From: Bacteroidales bacterium UBA1680
Lineage (GTDB): Bacteria > Bacteroidota > Bacteroidia > Bacteroidales > UBA932
Direction of reading: 5' to 3'
Assembly: GCA_002320605.1 (NCBI GenBank)
Contig: DCKG01000028.1
Location: 85,565-149,564 of the forward strand
Length of the DNA: 64,000 nucleotides
Part shown: piece after piece, positions 40,356 through 49,741 of the stretch
Numbering within the stretch: the stretch's first letter is position 1
Layout: each line of letters opens with the position of its first letter
Made by a program: the position numbers and the translations under genes
The notes under the pieces: generated by a model
The model's database searches: none
What the model saw: only the letters and a program-made list of their open reading frames with translations
Told to the model about the DNA's origin: nothing

Positions 40356-43300
40356 ATGAATATTAATATTCGGTGGTTTCTGGCAGCATGGCTGCTTTCT
40401 TTAATGAGCGTAGCATCGTACGCAAAGGGTAATCAAATTGCTGGTCCGGATGGCGGCAAACGGCAAATGGAAATTGAGGATCTGGATGGATGGCAGACCG
40501 TCGGATCCATAAAGTGTTCCGACGACGGGAGCGTGGTAACCTGGGTTGTATCTCCGCAGGAAGGTGACGGAATGCTTTATATTCGCAAATTCCAGACGAG
40601 ACAGAAAGGCGGAAAGACCACCACCGGACGAAATGCGGCGCAGGGTAGCGTCTTGACAATAGGAAGGGCCCAGGATGCGACCCTTGATCCATCCGGGAAA
40701 TGGCTCTACTGCCGCATCAAGCCAGAATTCAATGTGACGAGACAGGAGAAAATCAAAAAAGTGAAGAAGGAGAAAATGACTCCTGACACGCTTGCAGTTG
40801 TGAATATTCTGAATATGTCGGTACGGAAATATCCTGTTGCCGATGAATATGGCACTGGCGCAATGGCCATGCCGCTAGTAGCCTACAAGTCCACTTGGGA
40901 AGAGAAGGCAACGGAATCCGAAGGCACTAAGGCAGCTGAGGCCAAAGGAGCTGAAGGAGCCAAAGATACCGCTAAAGCGAAGAAGCCTGAGCCGAAGAAG
41001 AAATCCGGGCTCATCATCCTGAATCCAGCAACGAATCGTGCGGACACGCTGCTGAACGTCGATAAATTCAGATTCAGCAACAAGGGCGAGCTGATCGCAT
41101 TCACGACCAAGAAAGACGACAAAGACAGCCTCACCGCCAACTCGATGCAGCTCGGCTGGTATGAAGGCGGAAAGTTAAAGACGGATACTCTCTCCTGCAA
41201 AAAAGAGGAATATGGCAACCCCGCATTCAGCGATGCCGAGGATATGCTCGCCTTCACTGCCACCTCAGACACCAACAAAACAGGCGATAAAAGATATTCA
41301 TTGAACCTTGCCAGCATCAGCAGGACTGCAGCTAGCAAGAAGGCACCTGCAAGAGTGAAAGTCTCGGTGGAGGAATTGCTTAGCCAAGAATATGCCGACG
41401 CAAAGACCGGTTGGGTGCTGGACCAGAACAGCAGCATATTCTTTACTCCGGATGGACACAGGCTCGTGACAGGGCTGTCGTCGCTCCTGCCGCCTAAAGA
41501 CACTAGCATAGTTGACTTCGAGACCGCACAGCTGGACATCTGGAACTGGGACGCGCCTTACACGCCTCCGCAGGCGAAGAAAAACATGGGCAGGATAAAA
41601 AGCAAAACATACATGTCTGTCATAAGCCTAGACGGCGACAGGAAGCCTGTGCTGCTGACTGACAAATTTTTCGAGGATATCACGCTGCTGGGCGCAGGAG
41701 CCTCCGACTGGGCTCTGGCATCGGACGAAACGCCTTACGTGCGCGCTTCAGTGTGGAACTACAACAATTTTCGTGATCTGGCATTGGTCAGCCTGAAAGA
41801 CGCATCCAGGAAACAGATAGCGGAGAAACTGGACGCTGGCATGGTGCGCCAGTCCCCTGCCGGTCGGCATGTTCTTTATTTCAGCAATTCAGACCTTGGC
41901 TGGCACTGCATAGATCTTGAGAGCGGGGCCGACGTCAATCTCACGAAAGATTGCGGCGTAGCATTCTACGACGAGGAAAATGACAGGCCTATGGCTCCGG
42001 ACCCTTACGACAGGAGTCCGAAGTGGCTTGAGTCCGATCAGGCCGTGCTTATCGGTGACCGATACGACCTCTGGCGTTTCGCTCCGGACGGAAGCAAGGC
42101 CGAGAATCTGACTGGTGGCATCCTGAGAGACAAAAAGCTGAAATACGGCTCGGTGTCGGATCTCAGGCAGAGAAAGACTACATCCAACCAAAGCAGGTCT
42201 GACTACGTCTTGGGATGCTCCCCGAAGGGTCGGTACTACATTTCCATAATGAATGAGGACGACATGACCAACGGTTTTGCGTCGCTTGACCTAGCTAGGC
42301 CGTCCAAGACATTGGAATATTTCACCGACACCGTGACGTTCAGGAATGTCTTCAAGCCGGAGAAATCCGAGCGACTGCTTTTCACCAAGGACAATTTCCG
42401 AAACTGCGCCGACCTTTACTCCGCATCGGCTGGCAATTTTAGCTCTTGTGAAAAGCTATCGGACATAAATCCTCAGAAAGATGAGCTTCGCTGGGGCAGG
42501 GCCGAACTCTTCACATGGAAGGCCTACGACGGCACTCCAATGAAGGGAATAGTTTATATTCCCGATGGTGTGAAGTCTGACGAGAAGCTCCCTGTCATGG
42601 TCTACTTCTATGAAAAATATTCCAATGAATTATATTCCTTCTTCAAGCCGGGACCTTCCCGCTCTATCGTCAACCCAAGCTATTATACATCAAGGGGCTA
42701 CATATTTTTCATCCCTGACATAGTCTACAAGGTGGGGCATCCGGGCGAAAGCGCCTACAACTGCATCTGCTCCGGAGCCGAGGCTCTCTGCAAGGCCTAT
42801 CCGATTGCAGACAAGAGCAGGATGGCCATCCAGGGCCAGAGTTGGGGAGGCTATCAGACTGCCTACCTTGTGACTCGCACGAATATGTTCGCTGCTGCTG
42901 GGGCAGGGGCTCCTGTCGGGAATATGACATCTGCTTACGGCGGCATCCGCTGGGAATCAGGAATCACTCGCGCCGGCCAGTACGAACACGGACAGAGCCG
43001 CATCGGCAAAACGCTCTGGGAAGAGGGCGGGCTCGACCTCTACATCGAAAACTCCCCCATATTCCACGCCGACAAGGTCAACACCCCTATCCTCATCATG
43101 CATAACGACGCTGACGGAGCCGTTCCTTGGTATCAGGGAATAGAATTCTTCTCCGACTTGCGACGCCTGGACAAGCCGGCATGGATGCTCGAATACAACG
43201 ACGAGGCTCACAACCTCCTCGAACGGCGCAACTGCCTCGACCTGACCAGAAGGCTGCAGCAGTTCTTCGACCATTATTTGAAAGGCGAGCCGCTTCCGGC

Positions 43301-43367
43301 ATGGATGAAGATCGGCATCCCAATCGAGCGCAAAGGCGAGTACTTCGGCTTCGAAAATGCTGAATAG
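40356..43367 (+). CDS. S9 family peptidase (prolyl oligopeptidase/acylaminoacyl peptidase)
   Basis: The 1,003-residue product starts at ATG 40356 (an in-frame TTG lies 15 bp upstream) with a signal peptide (MNINIRWFLAAWLLSLMSVASYAKG). A large beta-propeller-like region precedes the C-terminal alpha/beta hydrolase domain. That domain has the nucleophile motif GQSWGGY (S829), the acid in LIMHNDADGAVPWYQG and the histidine in EYNDEAHNLLERRN. It would cleave peptides in the periplasm. An Ala/Lys-rich insertion (KGAEGAKDTAKAKKPEPKKKSG, about 190-215) is unusual. Confidence 0.9.
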   Translation: MNINIRWFLAAWLLSLMSVASYAKGNQIAGPDGGKRQMEIEDLDGWQTVGSIKCSDDGSVVTWVVSPQEGDGMLYIRKFQTRQKGGKTTTGRNAAQGSVLTIGRAQDATLDPSGKWLYCRIKPEFNVTRQEKIKKVKKEKMTPDTLAVVNILNMSVRKYPVADEYGTGAMAMPLVAYKSTWEEKATESEGTKAAEAKGAEGAKDTAKAKKPEPKKKSGLIILNPATNRADTLLNVDKFRFSNKGELIAFTTKKDDKDSLTANSMQLGWYEGGKLKTDTLSCKKEEYGNPAFSDAEDMLAFTATSDTNKTGDKRYSLNLASISRTAASKKAPARVKVSVEELLSQEYADAKTGWVLDQNSSIFFTPDGHRLVTGLSSLLPPKDTSIVDFETAQLDIWNWDAPYTPPQAKKNMGRIKSKTYMSVISLDGDRKPVLLTDKFFEDITLLGAGASDWALASDETPYVRASVWNYNNFRDLALVSLKDASRKQIAEKLDAGMVRQSPAGRHVLYFSNSDLGWHCIDLESGADVNLTKDCGVAFYDEENDRPMAPDPYDRSPKWLESDQAVLIGDRYDLWRFAPDGSKAENLTGGILRDKKLKYGSVSDLRQRKTTSNQSRSDYVLGCSPKGRYYISIMNEDDMTNGFASLDLARPSKTLEYFTDTVTFRNVFKPEKSERLLFTKDNFRNCADLYSASAGNFSSCEKLSDINPQKDELRWGRAELFTWKAYDGTPMKGIVYIPDGVKSDEKLPVMVYFYEKYSNELYSFFKPGPSRSIVNPSYYTSRGYIFFIPDIVYKVGHPGESAYNCICSGAEALCKAYPIADKSRMAIQGQSWGGYQTAYLVTRTNMFAAAGAGAPVGNMTSAYGGIRWESGITRAGQYEHGQSRIGKTLWEEGGLDLYIENSPIFHADKVNTPILIMHNDADGAVPWYQGIEFFSDLRRLDKPAWMLEYNDEAHNLLERRNCLDLTRRLQQFFDHYLKGEPLPAWMKIGIPIERKGEYFGFENAE

Positions 43368-43530
43368 CCTCATGGCGGCCATGGTCAGAATAGGAGCGGC
43401 CTGCCGTGCCCCAGTCATGGCCATCACCCTTGCCATCGCGACGGCAATAACGCCGAGTGCCGCGACCCTGCGATGACACTCAGGGAAATGGCCGTAAGTG
43501 TCTGCGTGGCTATGACGGTGGGAAGCCAGA

Positions 43531-44892
43531 TTAGAGGAGCCGACGGATGATGCGGAAGTGGCGTTTCGTGTATGGCGGGTACTTGAAGCCAGGCTCGAAG
43601 AGGGAGCGTTTCAGCAGGATGGACTTTACATGCGAGAAGCAGTCGAAGCCAGCGCGTCCGTGGTAACTGCCGATGCCAGAGGCTCCGACACCGCCGAAGG
43701 GTACGTTCTCGTTCGCAAGATGCATTACGACATCGTTGACGCAGCCTCCGCCGAAGGAGAGGCGATGAATCATGGCTTCCTGCTTGCGTTTGCTTGAAGT
43801 GAATATGTAAGCTGCGAGGGGCTTGTCTCTTTTTGCTGCCTCAGAAATGGCCTCATCTAAATTTCTGAAAGTCAGGAGCGGCAACACCGGTCCGAAAATT
43901 TCCTCTTGCATTACCTTGTCATCCCAGTCAACCCCTGACATTACGGTAGGCTCGATGTAAAGAGTATCTGCGTTCGTGCTGCCCCCAAAAACGACTTTCG
44001 ACGGATTAATCAGAGCAAGAATCCTGTCGAAATGCCGACGGTCAATTATGCGAGCATAATTCTCGGAACCATCTTCGTATTTATTGAATGAGATCTGCGC
44101 TTTCAGAAGCGAAATGAACTGCGGCAGAATGGACTCCTCCACGTAAACGTAATCTGGAGCCACGCAAGTCTGGCCGGCATTCAGGAACTTTCCCCAAACG
44201 ATTCTCTTCGCTGCAACCTCCAGATTAGCATCAGCAGTTACGAACACGGGAGACTTGCCCCCAAGCTCAAGGGTCACGGGGGTCATATTCTTAGCTGCAG
44301 CCTCGTAAACTATCTTGCCAACCCTGGGGCTGCCAGTAAAGAATATCTTGTCGAACCTCATCGAGAACAATGACGAGGCAACGTCTGCACCCCCTTCGGC
44401 TACGAAAATATATTCACTGGAAAAATTGGAGTTCAGTAGCTCCGCCAGCAGTTTTGAAGCAGCAGGTGCCATCTCGCTAGGCTTCAGCATGCAGGTGCAG
44501 CCAGCGGCTATGGCATCCACCAGAGGTACCAATGTCAGCTGGTAAGGATAATTCCAGGCTCCAATAATGAGGATGCATCCAAGCGGCTCCGCCACAGTGA
44601 AGAAACGCCCCGGCATATTCGCAAGATTCGTCTTTGCCCTGTGAGGTCTAGCAAAGCCCCGCAGATGCCTCATCTGGAATTTAATTTCTGAATATATCAG
44701 GCCTAGTTCTGTCGCATAGGCATCGAATGCGGACTTGCCGAAATCGGCCATGACGGCTTCCGAGAGGCGAGCCTCGTTGGACTTCAATATATTCATTAAT
44801 TTTTTTAGCGCGGCCTTCCTAGATTTCAAATCCCTGGTGCCGCCAGAATTAAAATACCTTTTCTGGCTATCTAACAATTCGGAATATTCCAT
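43531..44892 (-). CDS. Aldehyde dehydrogenase (ALDH3-like)
   Basis: This 453-residue NAD(P)-dependent aldehyde dehydrogenase has the catalytic Cys in FLNAGQTCVAPDY (C243), the general base Glu in TLELGGKSP (E209), and the cofactor-site IFFTGSPRVGK. It ends in a short hydrophobic/basic tail (FKYPPYTKRHFRIIRRLL), as in class 3 membrane-associated enzymes that oxidise long-chain aldehydes. The first ATG at 44892 is preferred to a TTG 6 bp upstream. It is a single gene. Confidence 0.93.
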   Translation of the reverse strand: MEYSELLDSQKRYFNSGGTRDLKSRKAALKKLMNILKSNEARLSEAVMADFGKSAFDAYATELGLIYSEIKFQMRHLRGFARPHRAKTNLANMPGRFFTVAEPLGCILIIGAWNYPYQLTLVPLVDAIAAGCTCMLKPSEMAPAASKLLAELLNSNFSSEYIFVAEGGADVASSLFSMRFDKIFFTGSPRVGKIVYEAAAKNMTPVTLELGGKSPVFVTADANLEVAAKRIVWGKFLNAGQTCVAPDYVYVEESILPQFISLLKAQISFNKYEDGSENYARIIDRRHFDRILALINPSKVVFGGSTNADTLYIEPTVMSGVDWDDKVMQEEIFGPVLPLLTFRNLDEAISEAAKRDKPLAAYIFTSSKRKQEAMIHRLSFGGGCVNDVVMHLANENVPFGGVGASGIGSYHGRAGFDCFSHVKSILLKRSLFEPGFKYPPYTKRHFRIIRRLL

Positions 44893-45137
44893 ATTCAAAA
44901 AATCACAAGCTAATTTTCCTTCGAAGAAAGAACCTTGCTATATTGACGCAAAATGATTTTTATGCAATAAATAAACCAAACGGAAACACCTTTCATTACA
45001 AAGCGGCTCTGTTTGTTAGATAGGCAGTTCATCGTACCTGAAAGACACGACGACGCTGTCCCGAAACTTAAATTGAATGATGTATCGAGAGAGTAATGAT
45101 TACCGTTATCGGTCAGTTCTTTTCCACGAAACCTTTG

Positions 45138-46199
45138 TCAATGGGAAGAACCCGTTAATTTCACGACCTCGTCAACAGTCAACCCTAATCTGTCGGCAAC
45201 CTCATCGATAGTCATTCCTGAGGCGATCAGGCAATTCAATATTTCGGCACGACCTTTCTGCATGCCTTCTCTCATGCCTTCTCTCATGCCTTCTCTCATG
45301 CCTTCTCTCATGCCTTTTGCCCTACCCTCTTTCATACCCTTGGCCATGCCTTCTTTCATGCCCTTGGCCATGCCTTCTCTCAGCCCTTTTTCGAGGCCTT
45401 CCTTAACGCCTTTTTCGACCTGTTCGCCGACATACTCGTCTATGTCCCATTGAGTAAGCATATCTTTCTCGTATTTAATTACTTCATGTGGAGCGAATTT
45501 AGCAATTTCCGCCTTCTCAAACAACAGCTCGAAGAACTTCCCCTGAAGATATTCCGGCCTGTTCCGGAAGGTCCTCATGTTGTGAAGCGCGAAGCAAAGC
45601 TTGTCCAGGGCCGTCGCCCTCGGGTCAGCCGGATCTTGGTATTTCGGAAGCTCCAGGGTGATGAATTTCAGCCTGTCCGTGAAAGGACGCCCGCCGTCAA
45701 CGTCCAGCAAGGCATACTCGTGTCGGATGGCATCGGATTGCGCATTGTCGTCGTAGTCCATTAGCGCTATGACGTAAGACTGCGGAAAGGAATAGTCCCA
45801 CTTATCGGACTCTCGGTTCATCAGTCCTATGCCGAACTGCTCCTGGACAATGTATGTTGAATAAGCGAGGAGCCTGTCATGGAAGTTCCTGACCTTGAGC
45901 GCCTGCATCTCTACGGCGAACCGCGTGCCTGTCGTCTCGTCGTAGCACTCCACGTCCACGCGGATGCCGTGTCCTTCCGGAAATTCGTTCTGGTGTTCCT
46001 GAGGAGAGTATTTGATGGAAGTAATATTCCTCTCCGGGATCAGTTCCTGGAGAAGGAAGATCATCAGGTCGGGGAATCGCTCATCGCCGAAAAGTTTCTT
46101 GAATACGGTGTCGGTGATGATGTCGGCGTATTTTTGGAGGAGGACCATCTCATGGACCTGCCTCCTGCGGAACGAGTCCGGATAGCTAAGCTTTGTCAT
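45138..46199 (-). CDS. Rpn-family PD-(D/E)XK nuclease/transposase-like protein
   Basis: The 353-residue product belongs to the Rpn/PDDEXK_2 family: ADIITDTVFKKLFGDERFPDLMIFLLQELIPER, then RVDVECYDETTGTRFAVEMQAL (catalytic D and E-x-Q), and DYSFPQSYVIALMDYD. Residues about 265-315 are a run of KGMKEGMA and REGM repeats, and the C-terminus (LIASGMTIDEVADRLGLTVDEVVKLT) is the short HTH-like tail often seen in this family. It may promote recombination. It is a single leftward gene with no partner. Confidence 0.87.
   Translation of the reverse strand: MTKLSYPDSFRRRQVHEMVLLQKYADIITDTVFKKLFGDERFPDLMIFLLQELIPERNITSIKYSPQEHQNEFPEGHGIRVDVECYDETTGTRFAVEMQALKVRNFHDRLLAYSTYIVQEQFGIGLMNRESDKWDYSFPQSYVIALMDYDDNAQSDAIRHEYALLDVDGGRPFTDRLKFITLELPKYQDPADPRATALDKLCFALHNMRTFRNRPEYLQGKFFELLFEKAEIAKFAPHEVIKYEKDMLTQWDIDEYVGEQVEKGVKEGLEKGLREGMAKGMKEGMAKGMKEGRAKGMREGMREGMREGMREGMQKGRAEILNCLIASGMTIDEVADRLGLTVDEVVKLTGSSH
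45261..45308 (+). repeat. Four tandem 12-bp repeats inside the Rpn gene
   Basis: CATGCCTTCTCT occurs four times head to tail. The following 80 bp carry degenerate versions of the same unit. It encodes REGM tetrapeptides on the minus strand. Being a multiple of three, changes in copy number would keep the frame. Confidence 0.9.
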
Positions 46200-46232
46200 A
46201 ATTAAGTTTTTTCGGCAAGATAGGCCTAGGAA

Positions 46233-46378
46233 ACGTAAAAATCTTCAGGAAAAAGAAATTCCGTGCATTAAAACAGAAATTATTTTTCTTTATGCCACGT
46301 AAAAAAAATTCTGTGCATCACATTGAATGGACATTTAGGCATCAGTGTGGCAATTTCAAGTTGCAAGGGACGTAAAAA
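46233..46378. repeat. Short direct repeats upstream of ogt
   Basis: ACGTAAAAA occurs at 46233-46241, 46297-46305 and 46370-46378. A second motif, AAATTC(C/T)GTGCAT, occurs at 46256-46268 and 46306-46318. They fill the divergent intergenic region between the Rpn gene and ogt and may be operator sites or remnants of a degenerated repeat. Confidence 0.45.
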
Positions 46379-46414
46379 TTTCCGACCTTCGTATTACTTC
46401 GTTAGGAGGAGAAT

Positions 46415-46966
46415 ATGGCAGGCGTGGGGCAAGAACAAATGGATACGAATATGAATAAAATTTACGTTCAGACCTATCATTCGCCATGCGGCGACATGCT
46501 CATCGGTTCCTACGATGGCAAGCTCTGCCTTGCCGACTGGGCACTCGAGAAACATCGCGAACTTATCGGCAGGAGATTCAGGAAGGTGCTGAAGACCGAA
46601 TTTATTGAGGAGAGCACTCCAATTGTCGAAAAGACCATCGAAGAGTTGAATGAATATTTTGCCGGCATTCGCCATGAGTTTGATTTGCCTCTGCTGCTGG
46701 TCGGCACCGATTTCCAGAAGTCGGTCTGGAAGGGACTTCAATCTATTCCTTACGGCAAGACGGTTTCTTATAGCCAGCTTGCCAAGACGATCGGCAAGCC
46801 ATTGGCCGTCAGGGCAGTGGCCGCCGCCAATGGAGCCAATGCAATTTCCATCATACTGCCTTGCCATAGGGTAATCGGAAGCGACAACTCCCTCACAGGC
46901 TATGGTGGCGGTCTCTCCACCAAGCAGAAGCTCCTGGAACTGGAGGGTGCCAGCTATGCTTTCTGA
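46415..46966 (+). CDS. ogt: Methylated-DNA-[protein]-cysteine methyltransferase
   Basis: The 183-residue product repairs O6-alkylguanine by transferring the alkyl group to its own Cys. The active site is ILPCHRVIG (C150), preceded by the helix-turn-helix FQKSVWKGLQSIPYGKTVSYSQLAKTIGKPLAVRAVAAANGAN. A GGAGGAG stretch 6 bp before ATG 46415 supports that start, but in-frame ATGs at residues 9 and 13 are alternatives; MNKIYVQTYHSPCGDMLIG is where the family similarity begins. Confidence 0.93.
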   Translation: MAGVGQEQMDTNMNKIYVQTYHSPCGDMLIGSYDGKLCLADWALEKHRELIGRRFRKVLKTEFIEESTPIVEKTIEELNEYFAGIRHEFDLPLLLVGTDFQKSVWKGLQSIPYGKTVSYSQLAKTIGKPLAVRAVAAANGANAISIILPCHRVIGSDNSLTGYGGGLSTKQKLLELEGASYAF

Positions 46967-47241
46967 CATCTCCAGCACAAATATATTTCGCAATTTCCCC
47001 GATTTGTCTCTTCCGGACGCTTTTCTGGTATCAATGAAGGCCACCCTATGAATCAGCGTTATTGTCCAACACTCAATAATAAATTGTAAATCATCGAGGA
47101 TTATGACTGTGAAGTCGTGAAGGCTCTGCACGACACGAAAAAGACCGACAAAAGCACCTTTTGTGCTTGATAGTTTGAAGATTGTTAAGTATTTTTGCGA
47201 GTTCAATATTATTTTGAATAGTTAAATATACATTAAGCAAT

Positions 47242-48804
47242 ATGAGCATCCAGCAGGAGAACATAAAAAAGCTCGTCGATCGCAGGGCAGCAGCCAAGCT
47301 TGGCGGAGGCCAGAAAAGAATCGACGCTCAACATGCCAAAGGCAAACTCACGGCTAGGGAAAGAATAGCCCTTCTATTGGACGAGAACAGCTTTGAAGAG
47401 TACGACATGTTCGTGCATCACCGCTGCGCTAATTTCGGTATGGAGAAAGAACATTTTGACGGAGACGGCGTCGTTACAGGAATGGGAACGATAAACGGCC
47501 GCCTGGTCTATGTGTGCGCACAGGATTTCACCGTATCGGGTGGTTCTCTCTCAAAGACCATGTCTGAAAAGATGTGCAAAGTAATGGACCTAGCTGCTCA
47601 CAACGGAGCGCCGCTGATCAGCCTGAATGATTCGGGCGGGGCCAGAATACAGGAAGGCGTAGATGCGCTGGCAGGATACGGAGAAATATTCGAAAGGAAC
47701 ATCCTATATTCAGGCGTAGTCCCTCAAATCTCCGGGATTTTCGGTCCTTGCGCCGGAGGAGCCGTATACTCCCCTGCCCTCACTGATTTCACGGTAATGG
47801 TAAAGAACACATCTTACATGTTCCTGACGGGACCTGCCGTGGTCAAGAGCGTGCTGGGAGAGGAGGTGAGCCAAGAAGAGCTGGGCGGAGCCAGCGTACA
47901 TGCGTCCAAGAGCGGCGTGGCTCATTTCGCCGCCGAGAACGAGCATGAAGGAATCGACATAATTAAGGAATTGCTAAGCTTCATTCCGCAGAACAACATG
48001 GAAGAAGCCCCGAGGGTGGCTACCAACGACCCTGTGGGCAGGGCAGACGACTCTTTGAACGAGATCATTCCGGACAACCCTAATCAAGCTTACGACATGT
48101 ACAAGGTAATAGCTAGCATAGCAGACGATGGGAAATTCTTCGAAATCCACAAGAATTTCGCCAAGAACATCATCGTCGGCTTCGCACACCTGAACGGACG
48201 CAGCGTCGGCATTGTCGCAAACCAGCCGAAAGTGCTGGCAGGAGTGTTGGACATCAACGCATCCAGGAAAGGGGCTCGCTTCGTGCGCTTCTGCGACGCA
48301 TTCAATATTCCTATAGTATCGCTGGTGGACGTGCCAGGCTTCCTGCCTGGAACGCAGCAGGAATACGGCGCCGTCATCACAAACGGGGCAAAACTACTGT
48401 ACGCCTACGGTGAAGCTACAGTGCCGAAGGTTACGGTAGAGCTGCGGAAAAGCTACGGAGGATCCTACATCGTAATGAGCAGCAAGCATTTAAGGTCTGA
48501 CATCGTCTACGCATGGCCATCGGCAGAAATTGCGGTCATGGGTGCTGATGGGGCCGTAAACGTGCTGTATGCTAAGGAGATGAAAGCCGTCGAAGACCCG
48601 GCGGAGAAGGCAAAGTTGCGCGCCGAGAAAAAAGCGGAATATGAGGAATTGTTCAGCAATCCTTACCAGGCTGCGGAAAAAGGTTACATAGATGACGTGA
48701 TAGAGCCTCGCAACACTCGTTTTCGCGTGATCAGGGCGCTGGAAGCGCTGGCCGGAAAGAAGCAGAGCATCCCTGCGAAGAAACATGACAATCTGCCTTT
48801 GTAA
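47242..48804 (+). CDS. mmdA: Methylmalonyl-CoA decarboxylase alpha subunit (carboxyltransferase)
   Basis: The 520-residue product is an acyl-CoA carboxyltransferase of the PccB/MmdA family: KLTARERIALLLDENSFEEYDMFVHHR, the acyl-CoA site with GGSLSKTMSEKMCKVMDLA and DSGGARIQEGVDALAGYG, and GPCAGGAVYSPALTDF. It would move the carboxyl group of methylmalonyl-CoA to biotin. It is the first of four genes forming a sodium-pumping decarboxylase (47242-51328), consistent with succinate-to-propionate metabolism. PccB is the alternative, but the adjacent beta and gamma subunits favour the decarboxylase. Confidence 0.9.
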   Translation: MSIQQENIKKLVDRRAAAKLGGGQKRIDAQHAKGKLTARERIALLLDENSFEEYDMFVHHRCANFGMEKEHFDGDGVVTGMGTINGRLVYVCAQDFTVSGGSLSKTMSEKMCKVMDLAAHNGAPLISLNDSGGARIQEGVDALAGYGEIFERNILYSGVVPQISGIFGPCAGGAVYSPALTDFTVMVKNTSYMFLTGPAVVKSVLGEEVSQEELGGASVHASKSGVAHFAAENEHEGIDIIKELLSFIPQNNMEEAPRVATNDPVGRADDSLNEIIPDNPNQAYDMYKVIASIADDGKFFEIHKNFAKNIIVGFAHLNGRSVGIVANQPKVLAGVLDINASRKGARFVRFCDAFNIPIVSLVDVPGFLPGTQQEYGAVITNGAKLLYAYGEATVPKVTVELRKSYGGSYIVMSSKHLRSDIVYAWPSAEIAVMGADGAVNVLYAKEMKAVEDPAEKAKLRAEKKAEYEELFSNPYQAAEKGYIDDVIEPRNTRFRVIRALEALAGKKQSIPAKKHDNLPL

Positions 48805-48806
48805 AA

Positions 48807-49730
48807 ATGAAATATAAGAATATATTAACGATTGCTGCCGGACTGTTATTTTGCTGTGCGACGCTATCTGCCCAGAATCTCTCTGACATGAGGGTCACTG
48901 AGATCGTTGCGGACAACGAGACAGGACTGGTTGACGATTTCGGGGTCAGGAGCGGATGGATAGAGCTGTTCAACAATTCCTACGGTACTGTCAGCTATGG
49001 CGGATGCTACCTGACCAACGATCGCTCGGATCTGAAGAAATACCGCATTCCCTCCAACGACAAGTCCACGACCCTGAAACCTCGCCAAAGCGTGCTGTTC
49101 TTTGCCGGCGGAAGTGGGGAGAAAGGCACATATTACACGAACTTCATCGTTGAGAAAGGCCAGACCGTTTACATGGTCAGCAACGACGGAAGAACCATTA
49201 TTGACTCCCTGAAGATTCCGGAAGACCTGCAGCCGGACAAAAGCGTTAAAAAAGTTCCTGTCGGCATTAAGGAGACGGACTTCGAAATCGAAAACGACTC
49301 TGAACCTTCGCCTGGGAGCTACAACGGCGACGTGAATGCCAAAAGCAAGAGCCAGCTGATGAAAGAAAAAGACCCTCATGGATGGGTGCTGACCCTTATT
49401 TCCGTCATCACAGTATTCATCGCCCTGATTCTCCTTGCTTTCGTATTCACTGCAATAGGGAATCGCAGCATAAGGGAGAGAAAAACCAAGGAGAAAAAAG
49501 CCTCGAAGAAATATTCAGAGAATATGTCCCCGGAGGTTGCCGCCGCCATTTCCATCGCCCTGTCGCAAGAATTCGGTGGCGAGGCTTTCGCTGCCATAGC
49601 CCTTGCCCTGGATGATTATCTGGGAGGCGGGGTTCACGATGCCGAGAGCTATGTAATCACCATCAAGCCGACCCCTGGAAGCCAATGGAACGAGAAAACT
49701 CAGAATTTCAGACAATTACCAAGAAAATAA
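48807..49730 (+). CDS. Lamin-tail domain fused to decarboxylase gamma subunit (OadG-like)
   Basis: The 307-residue protein has a signal peptide (ILTIAAGLLFCCATLSAQ), an extracytoplasmic lamin-tail-like beta domain (MRVTEIVADNETGLVDDFGVRSGWIELFNNSYGTVSYGGCYLTNDR, about 28-170), a membrane helix (VLTLISVITVFIALILLAFVFTAIG, about 194-218) and a cytoplasmic tail (SPEVAAAISIALSQEF). The helix plus tail matches OadG/MmdD gamma subunits that anchor the decarboxylase. It begins 2 bp after mmdA. The fused lamin-tail domain is the unusual part; its role is unknown. Confidence 0.8.
   Translation: MKYKNILTIAAGLLFCCATLSAQNLSDMRVTEIVADNETGLVDDFGVRSGWIELFNNSYGTVSYGGCYLTNDRSDLKKYRIPSNDKSTTLKPRQSVLFFAGGSGEKGTYYTNFIVEKGQTVYMVSNDGRTIIDSLKIPEDLQPDKSVKKVPVGIKETDFEIENDSEPSPGSYNGDVNAKSKSQLMKEKDPHGWVLTLISVITVFIALILLAFVFTAIGNRSIRERKTKEKKASKKYSENMSPEVAAAISIALSQEFGGEAFAAIALALDDYLGGGVHDAESYVITIKPTPGSQWNEKTQNFRQLPRK
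49324..49388 (+). repeat. Internal partner of the inverted repeat at the window edge
   Basis: This segment of the lamin-tail/gamma gene is present in reverse orientation at 63936-64000 (64 of 65 identical). The two copies are 14.6 kb apart and flank the polyene-like cluster and lipid operon. Confidence 0.88.
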
Positions 49731-49741
49731 TAGTGACTAAT

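Noticed and set aside
40052..40366. 104-codon frame between bcp and the S9 peptidase
   Set aside because: Atypical composition, no domain, runs into the signal peptide of the real gene.
43558..43797. Plus-strand frame over the 3' end of the aldehyde dehydrogenase gene
   Set aside because: Antisense shadow of a conserved enzyme.
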